The notes under the pieces are model-generated. The model was not told the DNA's origin and ran no database searches. It worked only from the letters and a program-made list of their open reading frames with translations. This document shows, piece after piece, positions 43,914 through 53,733 of a DNA stretch of 64,000 bases (positions within the stretch are counted from its first letter, which is position 1; every line of letters starts with the position of its first letter). Both the position numbers and the translations under genes were made by a program. Location: NCBI GenBank assembly GCA_043758755.1, contig JAYVMW010000024.1:1-64000 (forward strand), in the 5' to 3' direction. The DNA is from Solimicrobium sp043758755 (GTDB taxonomy: Bacteria; Pseudomonadota; Gammaproteobacteria; Burkholderiales; Burkholderiaceae_D).

Positions 43914-44987
43914 TTATTTTGGCGTTTCTGAATTCTTTGCCTCGGTCAGTGCCTGTATGGCTTTTTCCATAGTGCGCATTTTGTCGCGCATGGCATCCAG
44001 ATTGCGCACGATGACTGCTGATTTTTCCCAGTCGGCATTTTTGGCCAGCGGATAAAATCCGGTGTACTGACCCGCTTCGGCAATCGACCGCGACACCATG
44101 CTGCCGGAAGAAATATGAACGTTGTCTGCGATGGTCAAATGACCCAGCACCATTGCCGCTCCGCCGAAAGTGCAGTTGCGGCCGATGGTGGCACTGCCGG
44201 CGACACCAACGCACCCGGCCATGGCCGTATTGGCACCGATATGACAGTTGTGACCGATCTGAATCTGATTATCGAGCTTGACCCCGTCTTCAAGTACCGT
44301 ATCAGACAGTGCGCCACGATCGACGCAGGTATTGGCACCAATTTCGACATCATCACCGATTAGCACACCACCGGTCTGCGGAATCTTGATCCAGCGCCCT
44401 GCTTCGTTGGCAAAACCGAACCCGTCGCTGCCGATCACGGCACCAGAATAAAAGATGGCGCGCTGGCCGATACGGCAGCCATGGTGCACCGTGACGTTGG
44501 CATGTAGGCGGCTGTGCGCGCCGATCCGGGTATCATGACCGACAAAACATCCGGCATCAATCTGCACATGGTCTTCGATGACAGCGCCGGCTTCGATGCA
44601 CACCATCGGCCCAATGACTGCACTCGCAGCAACCTGAGCACCAGGATCGACAAATGCGGTGGGATGAATTCCTGGAACGGGCGGCTTGCGGTTCAACTCT
44701 TCAAAACACTGAGCAGCCTTGGCAAACCAGGCATACGGATTGTCAACAACGATCAACGCGCCCGGATATCGTGACGTCTGTAAAAACTCGACGTCGCTGC
44801 TTTTGATGATGATGGCGGCAGCCTGCGTATCAGAGGCTTTTTTTCGTAATTTGGGATTGGAAAGAAAGGTAATACTGCTTGCGTCTGCGTGCTCCAGCGG
44901 AGCTATGCCAACCACAGCCAGATCGGCAGCACCGATTAATTGACCGCCCAAGCGCTCGACCAGGTCGGTCAGTCGAATATCGTTCAT
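43914..44987 (-). CDS. lpxD: UDP-3-O-(3-hydroxyacyl)glucosamine N-acyltransferase
   Basis: A 357-residue left-handed beta-helix acyltransferase, third enzyme of lipid A synthesis. It has an N-terminal uridine-binding domain (about 1-100, with ITFLSNPKLRKK). Hexapeptide repeats run to about 310, with the likely catalytic His246 in QIQIGHNCHIG and GHLTIADNV at 282-290. A C-terminal helix follows. Length is slightly above E. coli (341). It lies 30 bp upstream of fabZ. Confidence 0.96.
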   Translation of the reverse strand: MNDIRLTDLVERLGGQLIGAADLAVVGIAPLEHADASSITFLSNPKLRKKASDTQAAAIIIKSSDVEFLQTSRYPGALIVVDNPYAWFAKAAQCFEELNRKPPVPGIHPTAFVDPGAQVAASAVIGPMVCIEAGAVIEDHVQIDAGCFVGHDTRIGAHSRLHANVTVHHGCRIGQRAIFYSGAVIGSDGFGFANEAGRWIKIPQTGGVLIGDDVEIGANTCVDRGALSDTVLEDGVKLDNQIQIGHNCHIGANTAMAGCVGVAGSATIGRNCTFGGAAMVLGHLTIADNVHISSGSMVSRSIAEAGQYTGFYPLAKNADWEKSAVIVRNLDAMRDKMRTMEKAIQALTEAKNSETPK

Positions 44988-44997
44988 TATTTATTCA

Positions 44998-45510
44998 TTA
45001 TTTATTCAAGGCCTTCATCACTTTTTCAGTAATGTCGATACGGGGACTGAAATAAACACCGTCCTGCAAAATAGCATCGTATTTTTCTGACTCGGCAATC
45101 TGTCGGATAATTTTGGTGGTACGTTCATTCAGCTTGGCGGTTTCTTCATTCATGCGCTGGCTCACATCTTCGCGATAAGCCCTTTGCTTGCGCTGGAAAT
45201 CCTGATCCATGTCGGCCAGTTCGCGTTGACGTTTCACGCGGTCGGTCTCAGCCAGCACCGGCGTATCCTTGTCCAGCTTTTCAGCCATGCCCTTGATCTT
45301 TGCAGCGAAGTCCTGCAGATCTTTTCTGCGCTGGGAAAATTCATTTTCCATACGCGCTTCTGCTGCCTTGGCCGGTTCGGATTCCCGCAGGATGCGCTCC
45401 GTACTGACATAACCTATTTTGGTTTCCTGGGCTGATGCATTAAGCAGGACCAACATACAGCCAGAGGCAATCAATAAATGCATCAACGATGACATGGCAT
45501 ATTGTTTCAA
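44998..45510 (-). CDS. skp: Periplasmic chaperone OmpH/Skp
   Basis: A 170-residue exported chaperone that forms a trimeric jellyfish holding unfolded outer-membrane proteins for BamA. A signal peptide ends near SASAQ-like NASAQE (about residue 28). It is followed by TKIGYVSTERIL and a long charged coiled coil (about 50-140) and the closing DGVYFSPRIDIT. Lies between bamA and lpxD, the usual order, which links barrel assembly with lipid A synthesis. Confidence 0.92.
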   Translation of the reverse strand: MKQYAMSSLMHLLIASGCMLVLLNASAQETKIGYVSTERILRESEPAKAAEARMENEFSQRRKDLQDFAAKIKGMAEKLDKDTPVLAETDRVKRQRELADMDQDFQRKQRAYREDVSQRMNEETAKLNERTTKIIRQIAESEKYDAILQDGVYFSPRIDITEKVMKALNK

Positions 45511-45573
45511 GATAATTCTCCGCGGAAATTATTTTCTTTCAAAACTACAGCATGATAGCTTTTTACAGTCAAC

Positions 45574-47964
45574 TTAGAAACCCCCGCCGATCTGGAAGTC
45601 AAATGGTTTTTTAAGGTCCATAGGCGTCGCATTAATTACATGCGCCAAACTCAGCTTGAGCGGTCCCATCGGCGACAGCCACTGGATACCCAAACCGTAT
45701 GAGGATTTAACACCGCCGCGGAAGGGGGCGGATTCATCGTAGACATTACCCGTATCCGAAAACACGAACCAGCGTAATGAACGGTCCCCCGCCGAGCCCG
45801 GGAACGGGAATTGCAATTCAGCGTTCAGTATCAGACGCGAGGCACCACCGGTTGAAAATCCCGTCGTCGGATCTTTGCTACCCAACGAGGCTGGCTCAAA
45901 CCCGCGCACCGAACCAATACCGCCTCCATACCAGTTTTTAAATATCGGGTATGGATTACCACTTAAACCACGCCCGTAATCAATCTCACCGTTCAAGGCC
46001 AGCGTTGCAAAATTACCAAGCATTGGTCGGTAATATTGACGGTTATATATGGTGCGCATGTACTTCAGGTCGCCCAACACAGACACCTCCAGGTTAGCAC
46101 GCTGGTAGGTTCCCACGCTTGGCGTTAATGGATTGTCGCGACTGTCGCGCTGCCACGCTATGGTCATCGGAAAAGCCATTGTGTTCGCAATCCCTGGCGT
46201 TTCATTGATATAGGCAGGTGCGCCGGACACTGGATTTTCCGGAACGTAGAAAATTTTTCCGGTTCCATAATCCGCAACATATTTCTGATAGTTATAGGGG
46301 CTGCCAACCTGGGTTTCAACAACGGTATTTTCAACACCCAGACCGAAAAACACGGTATCGAGCTCAGTGAATGGCAAACCAAATCGCACATCTGTACCAA
46401 GACTTTTTACATTGAAATTACCGGGACTGCCCAGAGGGGCGGTATTGGTGCGCAAATAAATTTCTTCACTGCGACTGATACCTTCATCGGTGATGTAAGG
46501 CTCATACCTCGACAGCGCTATGGAGCGGTTGATTGAACTGGTATTGACATTGATTCCTATAGTATCGCCACTGCCGAACGCATTGCTCTTGGACAGTCCA
46601 CCTGAAATGGTAAAGTGTTCATATTGAGAATACCCGGCACCCAAAGTGAAATTGCCAGTAGGATTTTCTGTAACATTCAGATTCGCATCAATTTGATCAC
46701 TGCTGCCGGGCACTTCAGGGGTTTCTATGGTGACATCCTTGAAAAAACCCAATCGATCTACCCGGTCACGTGAAAGTTTAATTTTCTGGCCGTCATACCA
46801 GGAGCCTTCAAACTGCCTGAATTCCCGTCGAATGACTTCATCACGGGTTGTGCTGTTACCTGAAAAACCTATTTTGCGTACATAGACCCGTTTGCCCGGG
46901 TCTAGAAAAATGGTAAAGGCGACTTCTTTCTTTTCGCGGTCGACATCCGGATTGGCATTGACACTGGCGAAGGCATAACCAAAATTACCCATGCGATCAG
47001 TTATGCGCTTGGTGCTTTCAGTCAGTCTGGCAGCTGAATAGGTTTCACCAGACTTTAACGTAATGAGTGATTTGAATTCATCATCACGACCGAATGTTTC
47101 ACCTGCCAGTCTGATGTCAGTCACAGTGTATTGCTCACCTTCAGTCATGTTGATAGTGATGTAGATGTCTTTTTTATCAGGCGTAATCGAAATCTGGGTC
47201 GAGTCCACGTTCATTTCGATATAGCCGCGATTCTGATAAAACGACTTGAGCGATTCGAGATCGCCCGACAGCTTTTGCTTGGAATATTGATCGGACTTGC
47301 TGTACCAGGTAAACCAGCCCGGCGTCGTCAGCTTGATGTGGTCCTGCAACTCGCTGTCTGAAAAGGCCTTGTTGCCAATAAAGGTGATTTTCTTAATGCG
47401 TGCCACTTCGCCTTCATCAACAATAAAATTGATGTTGACCCGGTTACGCTCAATCGGTGTCACGGTGGTGCTGACCTGAACACCATACAGACCACGGGAC
47501 AGGTACTGGCGCTTCAACTCCTGCTCGGCGCGATCCACCGAAGCCTTGTCGAAAATCCGACCTTCGCCAACGTTGATTTCTTTGAGCGCCTTGACCAGCA
47601 CGTCTTTTTCAAACTCTTTCATTCCGGTGAATTCGACCAGAGCAACCGAAGGACGCTCTTCCAGAACCACGACCAGTACATCGCCCTGCACTTCAATCTG
47701 CACATCCTTGAAAAATCCGGTTGCATACAGAGATTTAATCGCAGCCGTGCTCTTTTCATCGGTAAACGTATCACCCACACGCACCGGCAGATAACTGAAA
47801 ATCGTTCCGGCCTCAGTCCTTTGCGCGCCTTCGACCCGGATATCCTTAACAACGAATGGCTGGACAGCCAAAGCAGAGCCACTGCCCAGCAGGGCAAAGG
47901 CAGCAACGGCAATCAAACGGCGCGGAAAATTTGGAAGAGGAAAATACCCAGATTGTAATTTCAT
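45574..47964 (-). CDS. bamA: Outer-membrane protein assembly factor BamA
   Basis: A 796-residue Omp85 protein, the essential core of the BAM complex. A signal peptide (to about residue 32, ALAV) is followed by five POTRA domains (about 33-430) and a 16-strand barrel containing the conserved loop-6 motif VRGFEPASLG. The protein ends with a C-terminal Phe (IGGGF), as barrel proteins do. ATG 47964 (MKLQSGYF) is preferred to the TTG at 48000. Sits between rseP and skp, as in most proteobacteria. Confidence 0.96.
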   Translation of the reverse strand: MKLQSGYFPLPNFPRRLIAVAAFALLGSGSALAVQPFVVKDIRVEGAQRTEAGTIFSYLPVRVGDTFTDEKSTAAIKSLYATGFFKDVQIEVQGDVLVVVLEERPSVALVEFTGMKEFEKDVLVKALKEINVGEGRIFDKASVDRAEQELKRQYLSRGLYGVQVSTTVTPIERNRVNINFIVDEGEVARIKKITFIGNKAFSDSELQDHIKLTTPGWFTWYSKSDQYSKQKLSGDLESLKSFYQNRGYIEMNVDSTQISITPDKKDIYITINMTEGEQYTVTDIRLAGETFGRDDEFKSLITLKSGETYSAARLTESTKRITDRMGNFGYAFASVNANPDVDREKKEVAFTIFLDPGKRVYVRKIGFSGNSTTRDEVIRREFRQFEGSWYDGQKIKLSRDRVDRLGFFKDVTIETPEVPGSSDQIDANLNVTENPTGNFTLGAGYSQYEHFTISGGLSKSNAFGSGDTIGINVNTSSINRSIALSRYEPYITDEGISRSEEIYLRTNTAPLGSPGNFNVKSLGTDVRFGLPFTELDTVFFGLGVENTVVETQVGSPYNYQKYVADYGTGKIFYVPENPVSGAPAYINETPGIANTMAFPMTIAWQRDSRDNPLTPSVGTYQRANLEVSVLGDLKYMRTIYNRQYYRPMLGNFATLALNGEIDYGRGLSGNPYPIFKNWYGGGIGSVRGFEPASLGSKDPTTGFSTGGASRLILNAELQFPFPGSAGDRSLRWFVFSDTGNVYDESAPFRGGVKSSYGLGIQWLSPMGPLKLSLAHVINATPMDLKKPFDFQIGGGF

Positions 47965-48036
47965 TGGCAAGTGTTCTTTAACAGTATTCTTATTTAGCAA
48001 GGGTGCAGATCATCGTGAGGTGTAACGGTTCCGGGA

Positions 48037-49404
48037 TCAGGCTGGAAGTAATCTGACAATATCGTTATAAAACGCAATCACCATCAATAGCAGCAAAACG
48101 GCCAACCCGGCACGCTGAGACATTTCCCATATTCGCGTTGAAACTGGTCGCCCAGTTAAAACTTCCAGCGAATAATACAACAAATGTCCGCCATCTAATA
48201 CAGGAATGGGCAGTAAATTCAATACGCCCAGACTAATGCTGATAAATGCCAGAAAACTGATATAGCTGACCAATCCGGTTTTTGCCGACTGACCGGCATA
48301 ATCGGCGATGGTCAACGGACCGGTAATATTTTTAAGCGACACTTCGCCGAGTATCATTTTTCCTATCATTCTCAGCGTCAGAATACTGGCACTCCAGGTG
48401 CGCTCCGTGCCCTTGCGCAGCGCATCGGACAGAGAATCACTGTGATTCTGCATTTCCGGTGCCGAACTGACTTCCACCTTTAACTTCCCAATGGTTCCCT
48501 GTTCGGTTTTTTCTGATAACGGCGTTACCAAAAACTCAAGTATTGAACCTGCCCGTCGCGCTTTAAAATGCAGCAATTTGCCTGGTGATGCCCGTACCAT
48601 TTCAATCAGATCGCGATTATCTAAAATTGTTTTGCCATCGATTTCAGTAATGATGTCGCCTTTTTGCAGGCCCGCGCGCAGGGCCGGACTGCCTTCCATC
48701 AGATTGCCCAACTGCGCCTCAGACAGCGCCAGACTCATGCCCAGCTTACCCAGAAAGTCGCTTTCAATATCCTGAGCCGACAACTGGTCGAGCGGAACGA
48801 TGACCTGCACAGTTTCAGTCGTACCGGTCGGTTTGACCGTCAAGGTAACCGGCTGTTTTTCAACGGCACTTTCCAGAATTTCCCAGCGCAGCTCCGACCA
48901 GAACCGGATTGGCTTGCCGTTGACTCCGGTCACCAGATCGTTGCCGCGCAATCCCATCCGGTAAGCCAGTGTTGAATTGTCGGGCGCACGCAGTTTGGCT
49001 ACCGGTTCCGGTACGCCGATCATGAACAGGACCGTCAGCAATAAAATCGCCAAAAGAAAATTGGCAATTGGACCGGCCGCCACAATAGCAATGCGCTTCC
49101 ACACTGACTGACGGGTAAATTCCCTGTCCAGATCTGCCGGACTGATTTCTCCGCGCACACCTCCATCATTCGTCTCACGCGCATCCAGCATCTTGACATA
49201 GCCGCCGAGTGGAACGGCTGATATAACCCATTCAGTTTGATCAGGTCCAAAACGACGTGAATAGATGACATTGCCCATGCCCAGCGAAAAGCGCAGCACC
49301 TTGACATTGCACAGCCGCGCCACCCAGTAATGTCCCAGCTCATGAAACACGATCAGTATGCCCAGAGCAAACAGGAAGGCGAGAACGGCCTGAAGGAATT
49401 CCAT
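48037..49404 (-). CDS. rseP: Site-2 intramembrane zinc protease RseP
   Basis: A 455-residue inner-membrane protease that cuts anti-sigma factors and remnant signal peptides. The zinc motif HELGH is at residues 21-25 in the first helix, and the LDG ligand motif is at 403-405. Two periplasmic PDZ-like domains lie between. ATG 49404 (MEFLQAVL) starts 1 bp after the dxr stop. The upstream in-frame extension overlaps dxr and is rejected. Confidence 0.95.
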   Translation of the reverse strand: MEFLQAVLAFLFALGILIVFHELGHYWVARLCNVKVLRFSLGMGNVIYSRRFGPDQTEWVISAVPLGGYVKMLDARETNDGGVRGEISPADLDREFTRQSVWKRIAIVAAGPIANFLLAILLLTVLFMIGVPEPVAKLRAPDNSTLAYRMGLRGNDLVTGVNGKPIRFWSELRWEILESAVEKQPVTLTVKPTGTTETVQVIVPLDQLSAQDIESDFLGKLGMSLALSEAQLGNLMEGSPALRAGLQKGDIITEIDGKTILDNRDLIEMVRASPGKLLHFKARRAGSILEFLVTPLSEKTEQGTIGKLKVEVSSAPEMQNHSDSLSDALRKGTERTWSASILTLRMIGKMILGEVSLKNITGPLTIADYAGQSAKTGLVSYISFLAFISISLGVLNLLPIPVLDGGHLLYYSLEVLTGRPVSTRIWEMSQRAGLAVLLLLMVIAFYNDIVRLLPA

Positions 49405-49405
49405 A

Positions 49406-50572
49406 TTAATTGATGAGCAGGTTGGCAGCGGTGCGAGCCAGCGCATCTTGTTCCATGATACCGGCCAGATCGGTCACACGACGGTTTGCGACCCGATTCA
49501 AGACGGCAGCGATGAGTTCCGGAATTTTTAAAAATCCGATTTTATTGTCCAGAAATGCCTGCACCGCCACTTCATTGGCTGCATTCAGGATGGCCGGTGC
49601 GGTGTCACCGGCACGCAGCGCGTCGAACGCCAAAGCAAGGCAGGGGAAGCGCTTCAGATCGGGTTGCTGGAAATTGAGCTGGGCAATTTTGGTAATGTCG
49701 AGCTGATTCACGCCGGAGGCGATACGTTCCGGATAGGCCAATCCATAAGCGATTGGTGTGCGCATATCAGGGTTGCCGAGTTGCGCCAATACCGACCCAT
49801 CCACATACGACACCATGGAATGAATCACGCTTTGCGGGTGAATCACCACTTCGATGTGTTCGACCGGTGTGCCGAACAGCCAATGTGCCTCGATCACTTC
49901 CAGGCCCTTGTTCATCATGGTGGCAGAATCGATCGAGATTTTTTTACCCATCACCCAGTTCGGATGGGCGATCGCCTGCTCCGGTGTGACATCGTGCAAT
50001 GACTCAAGCGTGCGGTTCAGAAACGGGCCACCCGAAGCAGTCAGCAATATTTTGGCAATGCCCTGCTGTTCGGGACGGCGCTGAAAATTATGGGGCAGGC
50101 ATTGAAAAATGGCATTGTGCTCACTGTCGATGGGCAACAGCGTGGCACCATGTTCGACCACTGAATCCATAAACAGCTGACCGGACATGACCAGCGCCTC
50201 CTTATTGGCCAGCAATACTTTTTTGCCGGCCCGCGCAGCAGCCAGAGTGGGTGCCAGCCCTGCCGCACCGACGATTGCGGCCATAATCATATCGGCACAC
50301 AACACCACTTCACACAGGGCTGCCTCACCGTGCAAAACGGTCGTCTTCAGATTATGCGCGGTCAGTTGCGTTGCAAGCTGTTTGGCTGCCGCAGCCGAAC
50401 CAACCACGGCAAATTCAGGCTGAAACTGCACGCACTGGCGCGCCAGTTCATCGACGCGGGTGTGCGCCGTCAGGGCCACAACCTGATACCGCTCTTCATG
50501 GCGTGCTATCACATCCAGGGTGGAGACACCGATCGAGCCGGTAGAACCTAAAATGGTAATTTTCTGTTTCAT
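49406..50572 (-). CDS. dxr: 1-deoxy-D-xylulose 5-phosphate reductoisomerase
   Basis: A 388-residue enzyme of the MEP isoprenoid pathway producing 2-C-methylerythritol 4-phosphate, the target of fosmidomycin. The NADPH motif GSTGSIGVSTLDV, catalytic-loop LLPIDSEHNAIFQ and metal/substrate SIDSATMMNKGLEVIEAHWLF are intact. ATG overlaps the cdsA stop (ATGA). With uppS it supplies and uses isoprenoid units for the cell-wall carrier lipid. Confidence 0.96.
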   Translation of the reverse strand: MKQKITILGSTGSIGVSTLDVIARHEERYQVVALTAHTRVDELARQCVQFQPEFAVVGSAAAAKQLATQLTAHNLKTTVLHGEAALCEVVLCADMIMAAIVGAAGLAPTLAAARAGKKVLLANKEALVMSGQLFMDSVVEHGATLLPIDSEHNAIFQCLPHNFQRRPEQQGIAKILLTASGGPFLNRTLESLHDVTPEQAIAHPNWVMGKKISIDSATMMNKGLEVIEAHWLFGTPVEHIEVVIHPQSVIHSMVSYVDGSVLAQLGNPDMRTPIAYGLAYPERIASGVNQLDITKIAQLNFQQPDLKRFPCLALAFDALRAGDTAPAILNAANEVAVQAFLDNKIGFLKIPELIAAVLNRVANRRVTDLAGIMEQDALARTAANLLIN

Positions 50573-51396
50573 GGTCTGGAAGTTATTTCAATAATCAACA
50601 TCGCCACTGGCATTACCGGAATCAACGAATCGATGCGATCCAGCACACCGCCATGTCCCGGCAATAAATTACTGCTGTCTTTCATCTGCGCGCGACGCTT
50701 TAATTGCGACTCTACCAGATCGCCGAAAACGCTGGCGGCGGTCAGAATGCTCAGTGCCAGAACTAATCCCAACCAACCCCAGCGCTGCAATACGGTTACG
50801 AAAAAAGTATCGGAAAAAAAAGCAATCTGTGTGCTGACTGCACCGATGACAAGAACAGAAATCCAGCCGCCCAACGCGCCTTCCCATGATTTACCGGGTG
50901 AAATCATCGGTGCCAGTTTATGTTTTCCGAACGCTTTGCCAAAAAAATAGGCACCTATATCGGCAACCCAGACTATGACCATTACCGACAACAAATACAT
51001 GGCTGAATGACGCTGAAATACCAGCATCGCCAAAAAACAGCCCATTACCGAAATCAGGTACATCGCGCTGTAAAGTCGGCTTGAAGCACTGCCACTGGCA
51101 GGAAGGCCAGACTTCAGGGTCGGGATAAAACGGATGACCCAGGCCAGCACGCCGAGCAGCCAGACCACCATGAACTGGGCAGAAATGCCGGTGTATGCCA
51201 GCCAGACAAATAGCCCGGTCCAGACACAGGCAGCCGGAATGATCAGCCTGTGACCAAACAGGCGCAGACTTTCCCAGCAGGCCGCGCCAAAAAAAACGGC
51301 GCTTAGTGCCAGGACTGCCGGTGCAGTACCCAAAAACAGTACCGGCAATAACACTGCCAACAGCACAATGGCTGTGATAATGCGGGTTTTTAACAT
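50569..51396 (-). CDS. cdsA: Phosphatidate cytidylyltransferase
   Basis: A 275-residue integral membrane enzyme making CDP-diacylglycerol from phosphatidate and CTP. About eight hydrophobic segments are visible. The family signature SNLLPGHGGVLDRIDSL near the C-terminus and the SPGKSWEGALGG loop are present. Start and stop overlap uppS by one base and dxr by four, so the genes are translationally coupled. Confidence 0.95.
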   Translation of the reverse strand: MLKTRIITAIVLLAVLLPVLFLGTAPAVLALSAVFFGAACWESLRLFGHRLIIPAACVWTGLFVWLAYTGISAQFMVVWLLGVLAWVIRFIPTLKSGLPASGSASSRLYSAMYLISVMGCFLAMLVFQRHSAMYLLSVMVIVWVADIGAYFFGKAFGKHKLAPMISPGKSWEGALGGWISVLVIGAVSTQIAFFSDTFFVTVLQRWGWLGLVLALSILTAASVFGDLVESQLKRRAQMKDSSNLLPGHGGVLDRIDSLIPVMPVAMLIIEITSRP

Positions 51397-52154
51397 CAGG
51401 AAGCTTTCTTGGTTTCGGTCAGCTGCGCACTGGTGCGTCCAAAGCGCCGTTCGCGCTGCTGGTAAGATTGAATGGCTGCCAGCAGTTCGGCGCGGCCAAA
51501 ATCGGGCCAGTAGGCCTCCGTAAAATAAAGTTCAGTATAGGCCAATTGCCAAAGCAGGAAATTGGAAATACGCTGCTCTCCGCCGGTGCGTATAAACAGA
51601 TCCGGTTCCGGTGCATAGGCCATGGACAGATAAGGTGTGAGATGCTGCTCTTCAATTGTCAACAGGTCCGGCTGTGCTGATCGCAGTTGATTCATGGCCT
51701 GAACAATATCCCAGCGCCCGCCGTAGTTGGCGCAAATGGTCACGGTCAGACGTGAATTATTGGCGGTTTTGTTTTGCGCCTGCTGAATTTTTTCCTGCAA
51801 TGCCACAGGAAACCGGGTTAAATCGCCCACCACTTTCAGGCAGATATTGTTGGCATGCATGCGGTTGACTTCACGCTCAAGTGCAGTCATGAACAGACGC
51901 ATCAGTATCGACACTTCTTCCTCGGGGCGGCGCCAGTTTTCGGAGCTGAACGCAAACAGGGTCAGATATTTCACACCCTGCTCAATGCATGACTCGACGA
52001 TGGTGCGCACCGCATCAACCCCTTTTGAGTGTCCGGCCACCCTCGGCATAAACCGTTTGGTGGCCCAGCGTCCATTGCCATCCATGATGATGGCGATATG
52101 TTTGGGTATCGCATCAACGGCAGGGATGGCTATGGTGGAGCTTGGTTCATTCAT
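51396..52154 (-). CDS. uppS: Undecaprenyl diphosphate synthase (cis-prenyltransferase)
   Basis: A 252-residue cytosolic enzyme that extends farnesyl-PP to the C55 carrier lipid. The catalytic Asp25 is in IIMDGNGRWA, GHSKGVDAVR follows, FAFSSENWRRP lies in the middle, and the C-terminal DLFIRTGGEQRISNF motif binds pyrophosphate. It lies 28 bp after frr and overlaps cdsA by one base. Confidence 0.96.
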   Translation of the reverse strand: MNEPSSTIAIPAVDAIPKHIAIIMDGNGRWATKRFMPRVAGHSKGVDAVRTIVESCIEQGVKYLTLFAFSSENWRRPEEEVSILMRLFMTALEREVNRMHANNICLKVVGDLTRFPVALQEKIQQAQNKTANNSRLTVTICANYGGRWDIVQAMNQLRSAQPDLLTIEEQHLTPYLSMAYAPEPDLFIRTGGEQRISNFLLWQLAYTELYFTEAYWPDFGRAELLAAIQSYQQRERRFGRTSAQLTETKKAS

Positions 52155-52182
52155 GGCTGTGCATTCATGGTGTAACCGGGTT

Positions 52183-52743
52183 TTATACCGTCAAAAGCTC
52201 TTTTTCTTTTTCAGAAATCAGTTTATCAACTTCACTGACAAATTTGTCGGTGAGTTTTTGCACATCATCCTGAGCGCGACGTTCATCATCTTCTGAACAC
52301 GCTTTGTCTTTCAACATTTTTTTGTAGGCTTCGTTGGCGTCACGGCGAATATTACGCACTGCAATCTTGGCATCCTCGCCTTCGTTCTTAACCAGCTTCA
52401 CAAACTCCTTGCGACGTTCTTCGGTCAACGGCGGGGTCGGTACGCGGATCAGATCACCCTGAGTGGAAGGGTTGAGTCCCAGATCGGCTTCACGAATCGC
52501 CTTTTCAACTACGGCAACCATTTTCTTTTCCCAGGGCTGCACACCGATGGTGCGCGCGTCAATCAGGGTGACATTGGCCACCTGGGTTAACTGGGTCGGA
52601 TTACCGTAGTAATCAACCTGAACATGATCCAGAATGCCGACATGCGCGCGTCCGGTACGCACTTTGGCCAGATCGGCCTTGAGCGCCTCCAGCGATTTTT
52701 GCATTCTTTGTTCCGTATTTTTTTTAACTTCAGCCAAAGTCAT
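52183..52743 (-). CDS. frr: Ribosome recycling factor
   Basis: A 186-residue factor that splits post-termination ribosomes with EF-G. It opens with MTLAEVKKNTEQRM and has the family motifs KVRTGRAHVGILDHV, VDYYGNPTQLTQVANV and LTEERRKEFVKLVK. ATG 52743 with AGGAGATACAA immediately upstream is clearly the start; the longer frame to 52758 runs over that ribosome site. Sits between pyrH and uppS. Confidence 0.96.
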   Translation of the reverse strand: MTLAEVKKNTEQRMQKSLEALKADLAKVRTGRAHVGILDHVQVDYYGNPTQLTQVANVTLIDARTIGVQPWEKKMVAVVEKAIREADLGLNPSTQGDLIRVPTPPLTEERRKEFVKLVKNEGEDAKIAVRNIRRDANEAYKKMLKDKACSEDDERRAQDDVQKLTDKFVSEVDKLISEKEKELLTV

Positions 52744-52800
52744 TTGTATCTCCTGCATCTAAATAATCAATTAAACCGTTGTAAATGAAACCGCATTACA

Positions 52801-53520
52801 TCAGACATGAACCAGTGTGCCTTCATCTTCACCCTGGATTACGCGCAGCAGCGAACCCGGCTTGACGATGGAAAATACCTTGATCGGCAAATTGCGGTCG
52901 CGGCACAGTGCGAATGCCGTGGCATCCATCACCTGCAACTGACGCGAGATCGCGTCATCAAAACTGATGGTGGAATAACGTACCGCATCCTTGACCTTGT
53001 TCGGATCAGCCGAATACACGCCATCGACCTTGGTTGCCTTCAATACGATTTCAGCACCGATTTCCGCACCGCGCAATGCTGCAGCGGTATCGGTAGTAAA
53101 AAACGGATTGCCGGTACCGGCGGCAAAGACCACGACCTTGCCTTCTTCCAGATACTGCAGCGCCTTGGGTCTGACATACGGCTCAACCACCTGCTCAATG
53201 GCAATGGCCGACATCACGCGCGCGACGATGCCTACCTGGCGCATCGCATCGGCTAAAGCCAGTGAATTCATCACGGTGGCCAGCATCCCCATATAATCGG
53301 CAGTGGCGCGATCCATACCCTGCGCGCCGGGAGCCACGCCCCTGAATATATTGCCGCCCCCAATCACAATGGCCAGTTCAACTCCCAGTTCCTTGATTTC
53401 AGCAACGTCAGCGACCATGCGTTCTATTGTTGCGCGATTGATTCCATAGGCATCGTCGCCCATTAAAGCTTCACCAGAAAGTTTCAGTAGTACGCGTTTG
53501 TAAGCTGATTTTTTCAACAT
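52801..53520 (-). CDS. pyrH: UMP kinase
   Basis: A 239-residue hexameric kinase of the amino-acid-kinase fold phosphorylating UMP to UDP. It has KRVLLKLSGEALMG, the GGGNIFRG loop, MDRATADYMGMLATVMN and DATAFALCRDRNLPI. ATG 53520 (MLKKSAYK) has TGGAGAAAAA upstream. The in-frame extension to 53583 would start a few bases after the terminator at 53586-53610 and is not supported. A terminator and a large inverted repeat separate it from tsf. Confidence 0.95.
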   Translation of the reverse strand: MLKKSAYKRVLLKLSGEALMGDDAYGINRATIERMVADVAEIKELGVELAIVIGGGNIFRGVAPGAQGMDRATADYMGMLATVMNSLALADAMRQVGIVARVMSAIAIEQVVEPYVRPKALQYLEEGKVVVFAAGTGNPFFTTDTAAALRGAEIGAEIVLKATKVDGVYSADPNKVKDAVRYSTISFDDAISRQLQVMDATAFALCRDRNLPIKVFSIVKPGSLLRVIQGEDEGTLVHV

Positions 53521-53585
53521 TTTTTCTCCACTGTGTTTGACTGGTTGTGATAGTCCTGCTGATTCCTGTACCGCCGGCGACATTT

Positions 53586-53610
53586 AAAAAAAACGGGCCT
53601 ATTGGCCCGC
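53586..53610 (-). terminator. Intrinsic terminator after tsf
   Basis: On the minus strand CGGGCC, loop AATA, GGCCCG followed by eight T. It ends the rpsB-tsf transcript, so pyrH probably has its own promoter or depends on read-through. Confidence 0.9.
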
Positions 53611-53690
53611 TACATTACCGATAATTTTGAATAACTGACCAACGACGCATGCCACCGTGGGAAGCTTTGCCTCTGTTGGTCAGAATCAAA
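53586..53690 (-). ncRNA. Possible structured RNA between tsf and pyrH
   Basis: On the minus strand, CTGACCAAC and GTTGGTCAG (plus-strand positions 53635-53643 and 53675-53683) form a 9-bp stem around a GC-rich 31-nt inner region. An A/T linker and a strong intrinsic terminator follow. This is the shape of an sRNA or of a processed tsf 3'-UTR RNA. No family recognised; identity as a separate RNA is inference. Confidence 0.3.
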
Positions 53691-53733
53691 TTCATAGGTA
53701 CTTTCTTATTTTTTTAAACCGGACATGACTGCT

